Shown piece by piece: positions 1 to 11,572 of a DNA stretch of 64,000 nt. The notes under the pieces were generated by a model. It had not been told where the DNA came from, did no database searches, and saw nothing but the letters and a program-made list of their open reading frames with translations. The stretch is from Haliotis asinina (lineage: Eukaryota > Mollusca > Gastropoda > Lepetellida > Haliotidae). Position numbers and translations under genes: made by a program. Positions within the stretch are counted from its first letter, which is position 1. Every line of letters begins with the position of its first letter. The DNA is taken from contig NC_090291.1 in the NCBI RefSeq assembly GCF_037392515.1, positions 29,312,001-29,376,000 on the forward strand, written 5' to 3'.

Positions 1-263
1 CATGTCTCTGCATTGTAACTGTAGATAAACATATGACTCCATACGGGGCACAGATGAAATGTGGCTGCACATGGGGAATGAAATGTATATGACACTTCTG
101 TCCACTGTAATGTTTTCTTGGAGAGGAATGCTTTATCCATATGTGGACACAATCATTACCAAATGAGGGTTTTGTAGTATCATTTGAATTTTTTGAAGAA
201 CCGTCGAGTAATTCTCACTCAGTATGTGGATGTATGTTGCGAAGTGTGCAAGTTTGTCTGTGA

Positions 264-372
264 CTGTCTGTTAATTTGTCAGTGTGTGTATTAGAGAGTA
301 TGTGTGTGAGAGAGAGATCGTGTGTGTGCGTGAGTGCGTGCGTGAGTGCGTGCGTGCGTGTGTCTGTGTCTG
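264..372. repeat. GT-rich simple sequence
   Basis: An imperfect (GT)n/(GTGC)n tract interspersed with GAGA. The short open frames across it are made of C, V and S repeats and are an artefact of the simple sequence. Confidence 0.75.
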
Positions 373-1564
373 TTTATGTGAGAACGTTGCTGGGTGTCTG
401 TTTGTTTGTGGCTCCACTTTACTCATTGTGTTCAGCATTCACCATCCTATCCACAAGCAACACACCTCCTGCCTATTGCCACGTATCTTCTGAACCCGGA
501 TGTTGTATGTCTGGAAGTGAGATTTCGCATGCCAACTCCCGTGTAGCCAAGACGCAAAATGAAACACATTAAGGCGTATATACATCAGCACAGAACCTGT
601 CACTGACGTTGACTTGCGGAAAAACTTTCTTGCATATCAAAAACATATTAGCCATACATACAGCTATGAATTAATCATTGTGAGGCATAAATATTTCACA
701 TATGACAGAAAACATTAAGTAAACTTATATCTACGCACCACTAATTCCAATGTTTGTGCAATACCAATGTAAAAGCAGTGCTTGGTTAGCATTTTAACTT
801 AACAATACAACAATTCATTAGTGGTTGTTTTTATTTATCTAACTATACAATGAACTGCGTTTATATGTATGTATACCCATCAAAAGTTTAGACACACCAG
901 TGTAAATGTACCCACTTATTGTCAACTGTTCTAAACTAGATTTTGCAAAATAGTCATAATCTTTAAACGTACTGTTTACACTTGAACTGATGCATTGTGA
1001 AACAAATTCACAACGCTAAAAAATATTGTCATGCCTTCAATAAAGGATGAAATCGGTGACAAGTGGCGAATTCTTATCAAAACTTTACACCAAAACGCAA
1101 CTGTTCACATGCATGATATCTGCAGATGCTTTTCATCAGTCTGATGCATCATCCTCGTGCGTTGAAGCTGATTAAGGTTTGCAGTTGTTTCTCGTCAAGG
1201 TAGTAGAGAAATTCTTCTTCGTTGTAGCCATATGTACATATACAACATAAAGTGAATGAGTCTAAACGTTTGATGGGTAGAATATATCATTGTCACCACG
1301 GTAAACTGCCTCTGTCTCCTCTGCTGGTAAATATAGCTGTATACATCCTGCCCCAGTCATCCGGGTCACTGACGTCTGCATACTACATGTATATACGACC
1401 TGTCAGTTATGTACGACCGACGTGAGTATACTGCGGAATAAGAAGTTAATATTAATGTTCAGTTTCATGTTAGCGATGTTTACGAAAACAGTTATCTTTC
1501 ATCTGGCGTGTTTCCTACAGGTGCGGGTAATGCACTTACACCGTGTGTGTCACACAATTCATGT

Positions 1565-1705
1565 ACCGGGCTGTGGGGTAGCCAAATGATTAAAGGGTTA
1601 CGTCATCAAGTCCCGGGTTCGATTCCCACATGGTTACAGTGTGTGATTCCCATTTCTGGAATATTGCTAAGAGCGACGTAAACCCACCTCAGTCAGTCAC
1701 GTGGT
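1565..1705 (+). mobile_element. tRNA-derived SINE
   Basis: The head carries tRNA-like promoter boxes: an A-box-like 'GGGGTAGCCAAATG' and a B-box 'GGTTCGATTCC'. It is followed by a body with 'CCCATTTCTGGAATATTGCTAAG' split over the usual tail 'GCGACGTAAACCCA' and a (CAGT)n end. The same head and body recur near 19.5, 24.4, 41.1, 46.7 and 61.1 kb, so this is a dispersed family. Confidence 0.75.
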
Positions 1706-3451
1706 ACGTTCAAGAATTATTATGATTAATATGCAATCATACTCTGTCTCTCGGATAAAACTAGAGCTAGAATATGTCGCTTGTATCCAAATGGTCGTAG
1801 GAGAAGATAACGTTGTTACAAAGAATGGATGAGGTCCGTGACAACATAAACTATTAACAAGCCTTACCCTCTGCTTCAGGTTTGAGTAGCTGCGTGCTGT
1901 GTTGTTAAAGCAACATCTACACATACCAAATCTGCTTCCGTGGCAGCGCTATATCGCTGAGAAAATGGTTCATGTCTCCGGTGGCACAGTCTGCTCCTCA
2001 TGCATCTACATGTAGTATTACTTGAGCTGCAACGATTCACTCGTACATGGATTCGAGTCGAGTTTCGATACTTGACCCTCGATTCCATCATTTTCTATTC
2101 TTCATAAGGTTTCATATAACGGCCAGAGTGGGGTCTTTAAGCGTGAAATCGTGAAGTTGGCGATGTCCTCCAACAACTATTTTCATCGGATAAATAGCCC
2201 GGCGTCAACCAATCATGTTTTGCCTTATTTCAGCTCTAGAAACAGCTCTAGTTGGAGTCAAAAACACGCTTTGGCCGTGTGGAAATGATATAAATAGCCA
2301 GATATTCAAATGTCGAATCGGATTACTGATAATGGATGTCAAAAAACGAAACACAGGTGTCAGATTTGAATTTTGGATGAATCCAACCGAATCGTTGCAG
2401 CCCAAAGCATTAGACCTGCTTTATTGTTGTCATAACATCTATCGGCCTATGTCAAAGTGTAGACTGATGTGTCTTTCTTCGGGTTCTGTGTGTGTCTGAA
2501 CCGGATGTAGTGTCTCGTGTGTCTGTGTGTCTGTTCTTCCACCCTCCACCCTGGCCTGAGGTGAACTATCCATGCTAGTCTGTCAGTAATGAATAGACTA
2601 ATTCAGTTACGACTGGGTTGGTTGAATGAAGACTGGGCTGATAATGAATCGCCTCTAACAAATTTGGCACACATAAGATTTAAGATAACCACCGTCAGTT
2701 GTGTCTTATGTTCTGCAGTTTTAAAGGTTCGAAATTAAATTTAGACTTTAAAACACTTAAACAAACACAAGGAAATGTTGCTCTTACTGGGTGCTAACTA
2801 AGCTATGGTATCACTCATGTTTTAGTACAAACTAACCAACAAAAGGTATTGCCAGCTGGCAATGACGTATTTGATAAAGAGGTATAGTGTATTTAGTTCT
2901 CTAGTTTACACCAGAATTTTGTCGAACGCAGCAATTATCACATAGCTTTTTTTAACTCGAATGCATCGTGACTCGTAAGATGTTCCCGTAAAAAACTAAA
3001 ACAAATACGAATAATGTTTATTTTTACAAACGTATATTAAAGAACACTGGTACATAGGATATACATATTCCAAGGATAGGATGATTTCATAGCGCGGTTT
3101 ATATTCAAGCTCAGCTAAATCCTGTGCATTTCAGCTGTCAAACGTTCAACTTGTCGACTGCTAAGGACAAAGGCGTAATCATGGTTACGTGACCTCTTTG
3201 TGGACTCAAGACAAATATTCCAGTACTTTTTGTTACTGTATTAATACATGCTGCTCATCAAGACATTTATTATCATGACAGACTTGAAAAAGACTTGAAT
3301 TAGTAGTTACGGTGAAGACACGAATGGTCAATGTAATTGTTGTAACAGCGCTCATACACTGTACACATATTTTATACAGGTGCCGATAGTGGTGGGAAAA
3401 CATGCTGTTTCTTCATGCTGACAGAGTCAGTACCCGTTGTTCTTGGAATGA

Positions 3452-3681
3452 GTGAGTGAGTGAGTTTATTTTTACGCCGCACTCAGCAGTATTCCAGCTA
3501 TATGGCGGCGGTCTGTAAATAATCGAGTCTGAACCAGACAATCCAGTGATCAACAACCTGAGCATCGATCTGCGCAATTGGGAACCGATCCTGTTAGACG
3601 CCTCTTACGACAAGCATAGTCGCCTTTTATGGCAAGCATGGATTGCTGAAGGCCTATTCTACCCCGGGACCTTCACGGGTC
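3452..3681 (-). mobile_element. CTCA-tailed SINE, complete with target-site duplication
   Basis: Read on minus, the copy starts GACCCGTGAAGG and ends in the (CTCA)n tail. An 11-bp direct repeat, tcttggaatga, flanks it at 3441-3451 and 3682-3692, as expected for LINE-mediated insertion. About 40 bp in the middle are missing compared with the longest copies (e.g. at 28.3 kb). It lies downstream of the first Toll-like receptor gene. Confidence 0.85.
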
Positions 3682-3899
3682 TCTTGGAATGAAACAAGAT
3701 ATAAAACTTAAACACTAGAGACTGATCTGTCGTGTCTGCTGGAACATGTTGAATATTCAATGCAGAGAAGTCTTAACAACTGAGTCCAGTCATGGCATTG
3801 TATACTTTAGTGCATACAAAGTCTATATATTTGCCTCCAGTTCAATATTACACGTATACATTGGAAAGAAAATTGAATACCTTATCATTTGACTCTATG

Positions 3900-5837
3900 C
3901 TAACAAAGGTCATACTGTTCTGGGAGCCTTTTACCTACACATTTGTCAGTATTTTCATCTTTGTTTCCAGCCAGGAGTTCGTCTTCTGCGATGGGCTGTT
4001 CCTTTTTTGGTTTACTCTTATCCATTAATGAATAAACAATTCTATCCCAAAACAGCTTGTCAGAGATGTGAATGTACGTCCATGTCTGCATGCAACGCCG
4101 GAAGTCCGCGTCCAGCTCATTCACAGGGATGTCCTCGAGAAGCACTAGAATCAGATGTTTCTTCTTCTCTATGAGACTCTGGTGGAAGGCAGTGCGGAAC
4201 TCCATCAAACACCACTCGCTCTCCAGAAACTTCCTGGACAACACCAGGATAGTGTGTCTGCTTGCCTCAACGCTCTGAACAATGTTGTCAGCTATAGCAG
4301 CGCCAACTGCAAAATCTCGCTGGTGGAGACACAACCGGAAGTTATTCCCGTCAGGAGCACCGCTTTCCAGTCGCGGGAGGAGAGTTTTAACGACCCACTC
4401 TGAATCCATATGACTATAGGCGACAAAAGCATCGTACTTCTTATCGCTGGAGTTTTCAAATGACTGACAAGGGAGGAGGATGTTGCAGCGTGTGAAAGTC
4501 AGTATTTGTATTTCCTTTCTATATCGAACACAAACTAACACGAAGATCAAGAACATGATCACAATTACACAAATAGCAGATATCTGAGATATGTAGGCTG
4601 TCATATCACTGGAACATAACATCTTTTGTGTGAACTCTATAATCATTCTCCCTCGAAATCTTTTTGGTGCGTCACATTCTAAGTCCCAGAGATAAGCATA
4701 GTCCTTGTTTAGACCAGCGTCGGCTGGACCACCAAACTTTTGAAGATATGTGCTGAAGTTTCCCATGGCGCAGTCACACCGAAATGGATTGTCTCTCACG
4801 TTAATCACAACTCCGTCAACTTTTGAAAAAGATTCAATTTCATTTTCACCAATTGTATGAATGTCATTGAACCGAAGATCTATCATTCCAACATCTTGAG
4901 AGAGAAGGCTTGCATCTCTTAATTCAAACCGGGATATGTTATTATGAGAAAGGTCCAAAATTTGAAGTTTGTCGAATCGGCGCCTCCAGACTGAGAGAAT
5001 TGGGGGGAATACCTGCAACTCTGTATCTGAGAAGTTTAATACCCGAAGTTCAGGAAATCGTGCGTTGACTACACTTGAATAAATAAGGGTGGACGAGGCT
5101 TGAATCCGTTGACTTTTATCAAATACTCTCATATTTTCATAGTTGCAAATGTAGTCAAGATCGTCCATATCATGTATGTTCTTCGTGATCGTGTCAGTGA
5201 TATTCAGGTCCTCAAGATCTGGGTAATCTTCTCTGTCTTCGTCAAATAGTATTTTAAGCCGCCTGTTTCTATAGATAAAGACGTCCAGGTGCAATGGAAC
5301 ACACACCATTGGAGCCGGTAAACTTTTTATGTCAATAGACAACATATCCAGCAATTTCCTCTCCTCTGTCACGTCATAACCTTCAAATATCCTTAGTGAG
5401 TCTGGGATATCTAACACTTCCGGTCGACTGAAGTCAGAGTAGTAGCATGTATTCGTGCACCTGTTGACCCTCAGTGTGTGCAGGTGTCCAGCTCTGTATG
5501 GCCAGGGTAGACAGATCCGTGCTCCAGCCTCACAGAATATATCAAGAGATACTAGGGTGTCATTATCCAACTTAACTGACCAGTTCCGGAATTGATTCAA
5601 GTCCCATACATCCCTCTCATGTACGTGACAATGCATGGAGATATATGATATGTTGGTCTTGTGGCTTCTGGTCTTACACATAGACTTCCATTCTCCTGGC
5701 ATGTTCGTATTTCCGAACTTAAGAGAGGGGGGAATGTCAAGGGGAAAGAAGTTTGTAACAGCAATAACGTCAATTAATGGCAAAATAGCTGTAACAATCG
5801 TCCAAAATCTGAAATATGATTGTGAGAGCATATTCAT
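3900..5837 (-). CDS. Toll-like receptor, single-exon (copy 1)
   Basis: Membrane innate-immune receptor. The frame is open from 5939 (679 codons), but the Met at codon 35 begins a good signal peptide (MNMLSQSYFRFW...), so I start there. In 679-aa numbering: a cysteine-containing N-terminal region, recognisable leucine-rich repeats only at about 295-385 (LQILDLSHNNISRF), one C-terminal cysteine cap (NPFRCDCAMGNF, about 385-442), a membrane helix at about 448-471, and a TIR domain at about 500-640. TIR boxes: YDAFVAYS, RDFAVG and FWDRI. In box 2 the position usually held by proline (RDxxPG) is valine. The tail ends ...LPEQYDLC. The short ectodomain with one cysteine cap fits the single-cysteine-cluster (vertebrate-type) class. 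A second copy lies 2.7 kb upstream in the same orientation. Ligand and signalling output cannot be read from sequence. Confidence 0.92.
   Translation of the reverse strand: MNMLSQSYFRFWTIVTAILPLIDVIAVTNFFPLDIPPSLKFGNTNMPGEWKSMCKTRSHKTNISYISMHCHVHERDVWDLNQFRNWSVKLDNDTLVSLDIFCEAGARICLPWPYRAGHLHTLRVNRCTNTCYYSDFSRPEVLDIPDSLRIFEGYDVTEERKLLDMLSIDIKSLPAPMVCVPLHLDVFIYRNRRLKILFDEDREDYPDLEDLNITDTITKNIHDMDDLDYICNYENMRVFDKSQRIQASSTLIYSSVVNARFPELRVLNFSDTELQVFPPILSVWRRRFDKLQILDLSHNNISRFELRDASLLSQDVGMIDLRFNDIHTIGENEIESFSKVDGVVINVRDNPFRCDCAMGNFSTYLQKFGGPADAGLNKDYAYLWDLECDAPKRFRGRMIIEFTQKMLCSSDMTAYISQISAICVIVIMFLIFVLVCVRYRKEIQILTFTRCNILLPCQSFENSSDKKYDAFVAYSHMDSEWVVKTLLPRLESGAPDGNNFRLCLHQRDFAVGAAIADNIVQSVEASRHTILVLSRKFLESEWCLMEFRTAFHQSLIEKKKHLILVLLEDIPVNELDADFRRCMQTWTYIHISDKLFWDRIVYSLMDKSKPKKEQPIAEDELLAGNKDENTDKCVGKRLPEQYDLC
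4030..4354 (-). other. TIR-domain tract identical to copy 2
   Basis: These 325 bp match 8766-9090 base for base, covering codons for about residues 530-637 (from DGNNFRL to IVYS). The first mismatches are at 4029/8765 and 4355/9091. Flanking coding sequence is clearly diverged, including at silent positions. Confidence 0.95.
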
Positions 5838-6028
5838 TGTTGGTTTTACTCGTCTTTCGGTGTAACCGCAATCTGTCGTCTTCGGAAACAACCGTAACAG
5901 TGAGCAGAATCTACATTCAGTGTGATGACGAGGGGACATTGATGGAAGAAAACGGCCTCACGAAGACAGCGCTGTCAGGGTGCTACTGAAGGATCCAGAT
6001 AATTCAATGTCTTCTCTGACTCTAAAGA

Positions 6029-6034
6029 TATATA
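6029..6034 (-). promoter_or_regulatory. Possible TATA box of Toll-like receptor copy 1
   Basis: A TATATA motif lies about 190 bp upstream of the chosen ATG (90 bp above the most distal in-frame ATG). It is supported by motif and position only, in AT-rich DNA. Confidence 0.25.
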
Positions 6035-6199
6035 GAAAGGCGCAGCGGTACAAGTAAAGGGTTTTTCAATGAAATCTGAAATCTGTTTTATGCACCTAAA
6101 AAGAGCTGCCAAGGATTTGTAGTTATGTAATAATATTTCATGTTCCAAACCAAAACTAATGTCCTCGGTAGGATGAGCGCATATAAACGTTATAATTAA

Positions 6200-7030
6200 T
6201 GTCATGAATCACGAACCAAGACCTGACGCTATTCTGGGATGACATTGTATTCTTCATGCGTGTTTAGTATCATCGGTATCGATGAGCATCATAATATACG
6301 CTGCATAATTGGACTGGTTATGATCAAACGTGATTGAGCTTCAGATGGATCTGAGTCTTGTCAAAAAATAAAACTCAAATGTTTTTTTTCTTCAGGTAGT
6401 TCTATGGTGGGTAAAGATTTACCAAAATCATAAACATCGACTTTGTGAAATCACAAATGTATACCATCAGAATTCTTACCTGTTTCATTGACTGTTGATG
6501 ATCTAACCTGGTGCAACCAGCAGAGCTGGAGTATACTGAATCTAGGTTTCAGGTTTTGGGGTAAACATTTATACGAGTTGATTTGGTCAGCCTGACATGC
6601 AGAAGCCTGCTAAACAGGATGAACACTCTTGTATATATAACGCAAAGCATACTTCCTCTGTCACAACAGTAAATCATGTAGCTGAAACACTTTGTGATTT
6701 CCGTTGTCGTCCCTTGTCGTCCCATGTCGATCTCGTCCGTCCTTTTTCTTTGTGCACTTCTTATCATGCACCTAGATCATTTGATACTGTGTTAACTACA
6801 ATGTGATAAAGACACCAGGTGTTGGCGGTATTTATGACTTGTTGAATCTTATAAGTTTCAAGGTCATTATAAGATTTTAATGTGTAGCATTTACATAAAA
6901 TCTTCATAGATTGTTTTGTGGTATTTAGAAGAATTATAATGATAACAACTTCTTGTGTTTAGTAAGGGAGATTTTCAGATACCACCATGTGTCAGTATGG
7001 GCACAATTAAAACTGCGTGAATGCAGCGGT
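6200..7030. other. Intergenic between the two receptors
   Basis: AT-rich sequence with no supported gene. It lies upstream of receptor copy 1 and presumably holds its promoter and 5' UTR. Confidence 0.45.
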
Positions 7031-7039
7031 TTGGGGGCT

Positions 7040-7480
7040 TTCGTCAATAAGACACATTCAAAACTGCTTCAATGAACGGGATTCTTGGCGTCAGTAAGGA
7101 TACATTCAGGACTACGTCAGTGAAGGGGCTTCTTGACGTGCATCAGTAAGGACACATTCAGAACTTCGCCAATGATGGGGCTTGGTAGCTTGCGTCAATA
7201 AGGAGCCGTTCAGACATTCAGAACTACCTCAGTGAAGGGACTTCTTGGCGTGCGTGAGTAACGACACATTCAGAACTGCGTTAGCGGCGTCCGTCAGTAA
7301 GGTGACATTCAGAACAACATCAATGAAGGGGATTCGTGACGTGCGTCAGTAAGGACTAATTCAGAACTGCGTCAATGAAGGGGATTCGTGGCGCGCGTCA
7401 GTAAGGACTAATTCAGAACTGCGTCAATGAAGGGGATTCGTGGCGTGCTTCAGTAAGGGAACATGGTGCATGTCAGTAGT
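7040..7480. repeat. Tandem repeat, about 52-bp unit
   Basis: Degenerate copies of a unit containing 'GTCAGTAAGGAC', 'ATTCAGAACTGCGTC' and 'AATGAAGGGGATTCGTGGCG'. The last copies are most alike (period 52 bp, from 7351 to 7403), while those at the left are strongly diverged. Confidence 0.85.
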
Positions 7481-7744
7481 AGGAAGTGACGACATGCTCA
7501 GCTATTTATGAACTGTGACATGTCTCATGGCATAATAACCGGAGTAACATAACCATTTGGTGTGGAGAGATATCATATTTCATATTTCATTGTCGTGATG
7601 GCAATGGCAGTAAGTAAATAAAGCCCAGGTAAAATCCTGAATTCTGTTGTAGCATTATATCAAAGGTTCATATCATATTCATTTCGTTTTTCATTACCAC
7701 ACAGAACTATTATGACTATCAGCACTATCATACTACTACAGTGT

Positions 7745-8340
7745 ATAATAACCTTTCAGTGAATCAAAACTTTAAATTGTATTATAACCTTGAAGAGTGT
7801 TTTAAACTTGAAGTTTAGCATAACCTAGATGTGTATTTATAACCAGAAAGTGTATTTATAAGTTTGAATTGTATTTATAAACTTGAAGTGTATTTATCAC
7901 CTTGAAGTGTTTTTATCATCATGAAGCATATTTATCACCACCTTGAAGAGTATTTATAAATTTGAAGAGCACATTAACCATTAACCTTGAAGAGTATTAT
8001 AAACTTGAATGTAATTATGATCTAGAGGTGCATTTATAACATTGACGTGTATTTGTAAGCTGGAAGTGTTTTTATAACCTTGAAAAGTATAATAACCTTG
8101 AAATGCACAATAACTTTGAAGAGCATCATAACGTAGAAGTATATTTGTTTTCTAACCTTTAAGTACATTTATAACCATCAAGTCTCTAACAACCCGAAAG
8201 TGTATCACACCTTCAAGTCTATTATTAGCCGGAGGTGTATCATGTCTTCAACTCTCGTATAATCCTGATGTATGTGTATGTCATGCCTTCAAATGTACTA
8301 TAACCCAGACCTGTATCATAACCACGAGTTTCAGTTATAG
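7745..8340. repeat. Degenerate short-period repeat, about 20 bp
   Basis: A long run of imperfect units around 'ACCTTGAAGTGTATTTATA', with many substitutions and length changes. It fills most of the remaining spacer between the two receptor genes. Confidence 0.75.
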
Positions 8341-8470
8341 CTGCTTTGACTAATCCACGAAGCGTCTGTAACTGTATCCATACAGAACCTGTACAGCGGC
8401 CCAGCGCCTGTACTAATCATATAAAAACAATGCCATGAATAAAATGTTTGTTTAATGAACACATTGACAA

Positions 8471-8476
8471 TTTATT
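8471..8476 (-). terminator. Poly(A) signal AATAAA, receptor copy 2
   Basis: AATAAA on minus, about 97 nt beyond the stop of receptor copy 2; a plausible cleavage signal for a short 3' UTR. Confidence 0.55.
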
Positions 8477-8572
8477 TTCAGTTCAAACTGATAATTCTTT
8501 CTTCGTTGATAACAACAAACAAAGGCAGTTCCTCAGTATGCATTTATCCCTGAATTAGCCTGGCACTTGCAG

Positions 8573-10549
8573 TCAAAAATCAGTGATTTGGTCAACTGTC
8601 TTCGATTCCTTTTCAATATACAGACAGAGATCATATTGTTCTGGTAGCTTTATGCTGACATTATCACAAGAGTCACTTGTCGGAGCTGTCAAACGATTGT
8701 TTGTGTCAGCGCATTCTGTTTTTGCATTGGATGATTTCCTTTTTGATCTACTTTTATCTGTCAAGGAATAAACAATTCTATCCCAAAACAGCTTGTCAGA
8801 GATGTGAATGTACGTCCATGTCTGCATGCAACGCCGGAAGTCCGCGTCCAGCTCATTCACAGGGATGTCCTCGAGAAGCACTAGAATCAGATGTTTCTTC
8901 TTCTCTATGAGACTCTGGTGGAAGGCAGTGCGGAACTCCATCAAACACCACTCGCTCTCCAGAAACTTCCTGGACAACACCAGGATAGTGTGTCTGCTTG
9001 CCTCAACGCTCTGAACAATGTTGTCAGCTATAGCAGCGCCAACTGCAAAATCTCGCTGGTGGAGACACAACCGGAAGTTATTCCCGTCAGAGGAACCACT
9101 CTCCAGTCGTGGGAGGAGAGTTTTCACAACCCACGTTGTGTCATGGTGACTATAGGCGACAAAAGCATCGTATGTCTTATTGCTTGAGTCCTCAGTCGGT
9201 TGACATGGAAGAATAATATTGAAACGAGTGAAAGCAAGAATGGTTATCTCCTTCCTGTATCTTGTCATGACAATGATAGTGACCAACAGAATGATTACGA
9301 CAACACTAAGGACTGATATCTGAGCGATATAGGCTCTTGTATCCGTTGAACACAACATTTCTTTTGAAAGGTCTCTGATCGTTCTTCCTTGAAACCTCTC
9401 TGGGGTAACACATTTTAGGTCCCAAAGGTAGGTGTAATTCATATCCATATCTACACCTAGCATTTTTTTCATGTCCTTCTGGAGGTAGTCACTAAAGTTC
9501 GCCATCGCGCAGTCACATCTAAAAGGATTGTTTCTTATGTCAATTACAGCGCCTTTCGTTCTTGAAAAAGAATGCATTTCTTGGATTCCTATCGTGCGAA
9601 TGTTATTGTACCTTAGATTAATGAGACCAATATCTTGAGAAAGGAGGCTCATATCTCTTAAATCAAAACGAGAGATGTTGTTATGAGAGAGATCCAAATA
9701 TTGCAGCTTATCAAAACGGAGTCTCCATGTTTCCAAAATTGAAGGATAAACTTGTAACTCTGTGTTTGAGAAGTTTAGTGTTTTCAACTCAGGAAATAGA
9801 GAGTTGATGATAGTAGAATATATTATGGTTGAGGTGGCATCTGTCCTTTGACTCAAATCATAAACCTTCATATTTCTGTAGTTGCATATGTGTTTTAAAC
9901 TGTTGATGTCCCGCGTCGTTTGTACGAAGGCGTCAGTTATGTTGTCATCTTCCATGGGAACAAATCCACCAGGATAGATATAGTCTGTTGAGGTGTTCCT
10001 GTAGATGAACACCTCCAAAAACACCGGTCCACACTCCAAATCAGGGGGGAGGCTATTCAGGTCAACAGATAACATATCCATTATGTTAACCTGTTCAGTA
10101 ACACCATATCCTTCAAACACCCTCAGGGAGTCAGGAATTTCCAGGACTTCCGGTCTGTTGAAGTCCGCGAAGTAGCATCTGTTTATGCAATCCTTGACCG
10201 TCAGTGAGTCCAAGTGTCTGGCTCGGTACGGCCAGGGGAGACAGACACTGGCTCCAGGTTCACAAATAATGTCTACAGACACACGAGTGCCATTATCCAA
10301 TATGGCGGACCAGTTCCGGAAGTGAATGAAATCCCATACGTCACCTTCTGTCACGGTGCAAGAAATGGATACCAAAGAAAGGTTTAGATGGGTGTCCGAC
10401 CTACACATGGTCTCCCACTCAGTCGGCAGGTTCTGCTTTGTTCCCAGTGAAGATACACTGGTCTGCACATCAGATGACATGAAACATGGAAGCCAGGAGA
10501 CATTTAGAAATGCCACATTGAATAATATGAAGATTAAACGGGACGGCAT
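8573..10549 (-). CDS. Toll-like receptor, single-exon (copy 2)
   Basis: Tandem paralogue of the receptor at 3.9 kb. The frame is open from 10591 (672 codons). I choose the Met at codon 15 (MPSRLIFILFNVAFLNVSW), which starts directly on a signal peptide; the first Met remains possible. Same architecture: sparse leucine-rich repeats (about 275-360), one cysteine cap (NPFRCDCAMANF), membrane helix at about 420-441, TIR at about 473-612 with YDAFVAYS, RDFAVG and FWDRI. The cytoplasmic tail carries the same LPEQYDLC as copy 1 but continues 16 residues (LYIEKESKTVDQITDF), where copy 1 stops. Ectodomains of the two copies are clearly diverged while most of the TIR is identical in DNA. Both genes being intact suggests both are functional. 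Confidence 0.92.
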   Translation of the reverse strand: MPSRLIFILFNVAFLNVSWLPCFMSSDVQTSVSSLGTKQNLPTEWETMCRSDTHLNLSLVSISCTVTEGDVWDFIHFRNWSAILDNGTRVSVDIICEPGASVCLPWPYRARHLDSLTVKDCINRCYFADFNRPEVLEIPDSLRVFEGYGVTEQVNIMDMLSVDLNSLPPDLECGPVFLEVFIYRNTSTDYIYPGGFVPMEDDNITDAFVQTTRDINSLKHICNYRNMKVYDLSQRTDATSTIIYSTIINSLFPELKTLNFSNTELQVYPSILETWRLRFDKLQYLDLSHNNISRFDLRDMSLLSQDIGLINLRYNNIRTIGIQEMHSFSRTKGAVIDIRNNPFRCDCAMANFSDYLQKDMKKMLGVDMDMNYTYLWDLKCVTPERFQGRTIRDLSKEMLCSTDTRAYIAQISVLSVVVIILLVTIIVMTRYRKEITILAFTRFNIILPCQPTEDSSNKTYDAFVAYSHHDTTWVVKTLLPRLESGSSDGNNFRLCLHQRDFAVGAAIADNIVQSVEASRHTILVLSRKFLESEWCLMEFRTAFHQSLIEKKKHLILVLLEDIPVNELDADFRRCMQTWTYIHISDKLFWDRIVYSLTDKSRSKRKSSNAKTECADTNNRLTAPTSDSCDNVSIKLPEQYDLCLYIEKESKTVDQITDF

Positions 10550-11572
10550 TCTAGTGAGATCCCGATGATGAAACACTGTCACCATGGTCAATCCTGCTTC
10601 ATCATTTGGTCATTCGATCGTTGACACAACATCTGCTTCTTGGCATTTGGGAGGTTCATATCATTGTCTGTCCTTGGTGTCGTTGACGCTCATCGGTGAA
10701 ACATTTGTTTTTAAAGACGACACCTGAAAGTATACAAAGACTGTTAATATAGGTAGGGTGTCGAAAAGACGGCGTTTGGTGGTGCTCATAACGGCAATCA
10801 TCAATCATTAGACTTGATTTTTTAAAGGGTGTCGTTAAACAGCTTAAATAGTACTTAAATAAGCAACATGCACACATCTAAACACGCGAGCTGTAAATTA
10901 AACCCATTCAGAATAAGCACCATAGCAACAAACACACAAAAAATCCTTTTCCATTAGACGAAATGTTTACGAAAGGTGTATTGGAGATGATAAACGAGAG
11001 TTCAAAGAAAGCAATACATGGAATCAAGCGTCATTGTTTGAAACCGCAAGAGTGGGGGAAAGATGGCTGACAGATTGTCTGTGGCAATGGGCCCATAAGG
11101 AGAACCAGTAAGGGAAAATACACCCACTAAAAGCTTCGGGTTCGTTTACAACATCCACTCGGCGTACAGCCGTGATAGATGTGCTCTATACATGTATATA
11201 TTGCGCAATGTTGTGTTCAGTTATGTTTGGATATAAAGAAAAATACTTTGTTAAATCATGAAATGTAAAAATTACCGCAATTCATGTTTACTTTCTCGCA
11301 TATTACTTATCCTCTGTCATGTGCGTGACGACTAGAAAAGTGACATCTGTACAATAGACGATGGCATTCAGTATCTACACAGGATGTGTAAAGAGCACAA
11401 TATCTGACCAAACAGGATACGTTGGGGGATGACGAGACAGTTCTTGTTATCAATGATGTGACAAGTGCGTCCTTGTAAGATTAAGGAAGATTTCATTGCA
11501 ACACATGTTTTCTTTGAAACCTCCCAAAATGTATATACTTACATACATGCACGTTGTAGTAAATCTAAAGAC

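Larger units (their letters stand above)
1..3440. other. Intergenic, no gene recognised
   Basis: No open frame here has a domain, signal peptide or splice context that I can support. The stretch holds a GT-rich low-complexity patch near its start and one tRNA-derived SINE near 1.6 kb. The rest is AT-rich unique-looking sequence lying 3' of the first Toll-like receptor gene. Confidence 0.5.

Noticed and set aside
4072-4403. Plus-strand frames repeated at 4.1 and 8.8 kb
   Set aside because: Antisense shadows of the identical TIR tract; they are alike only because the sense genes are.
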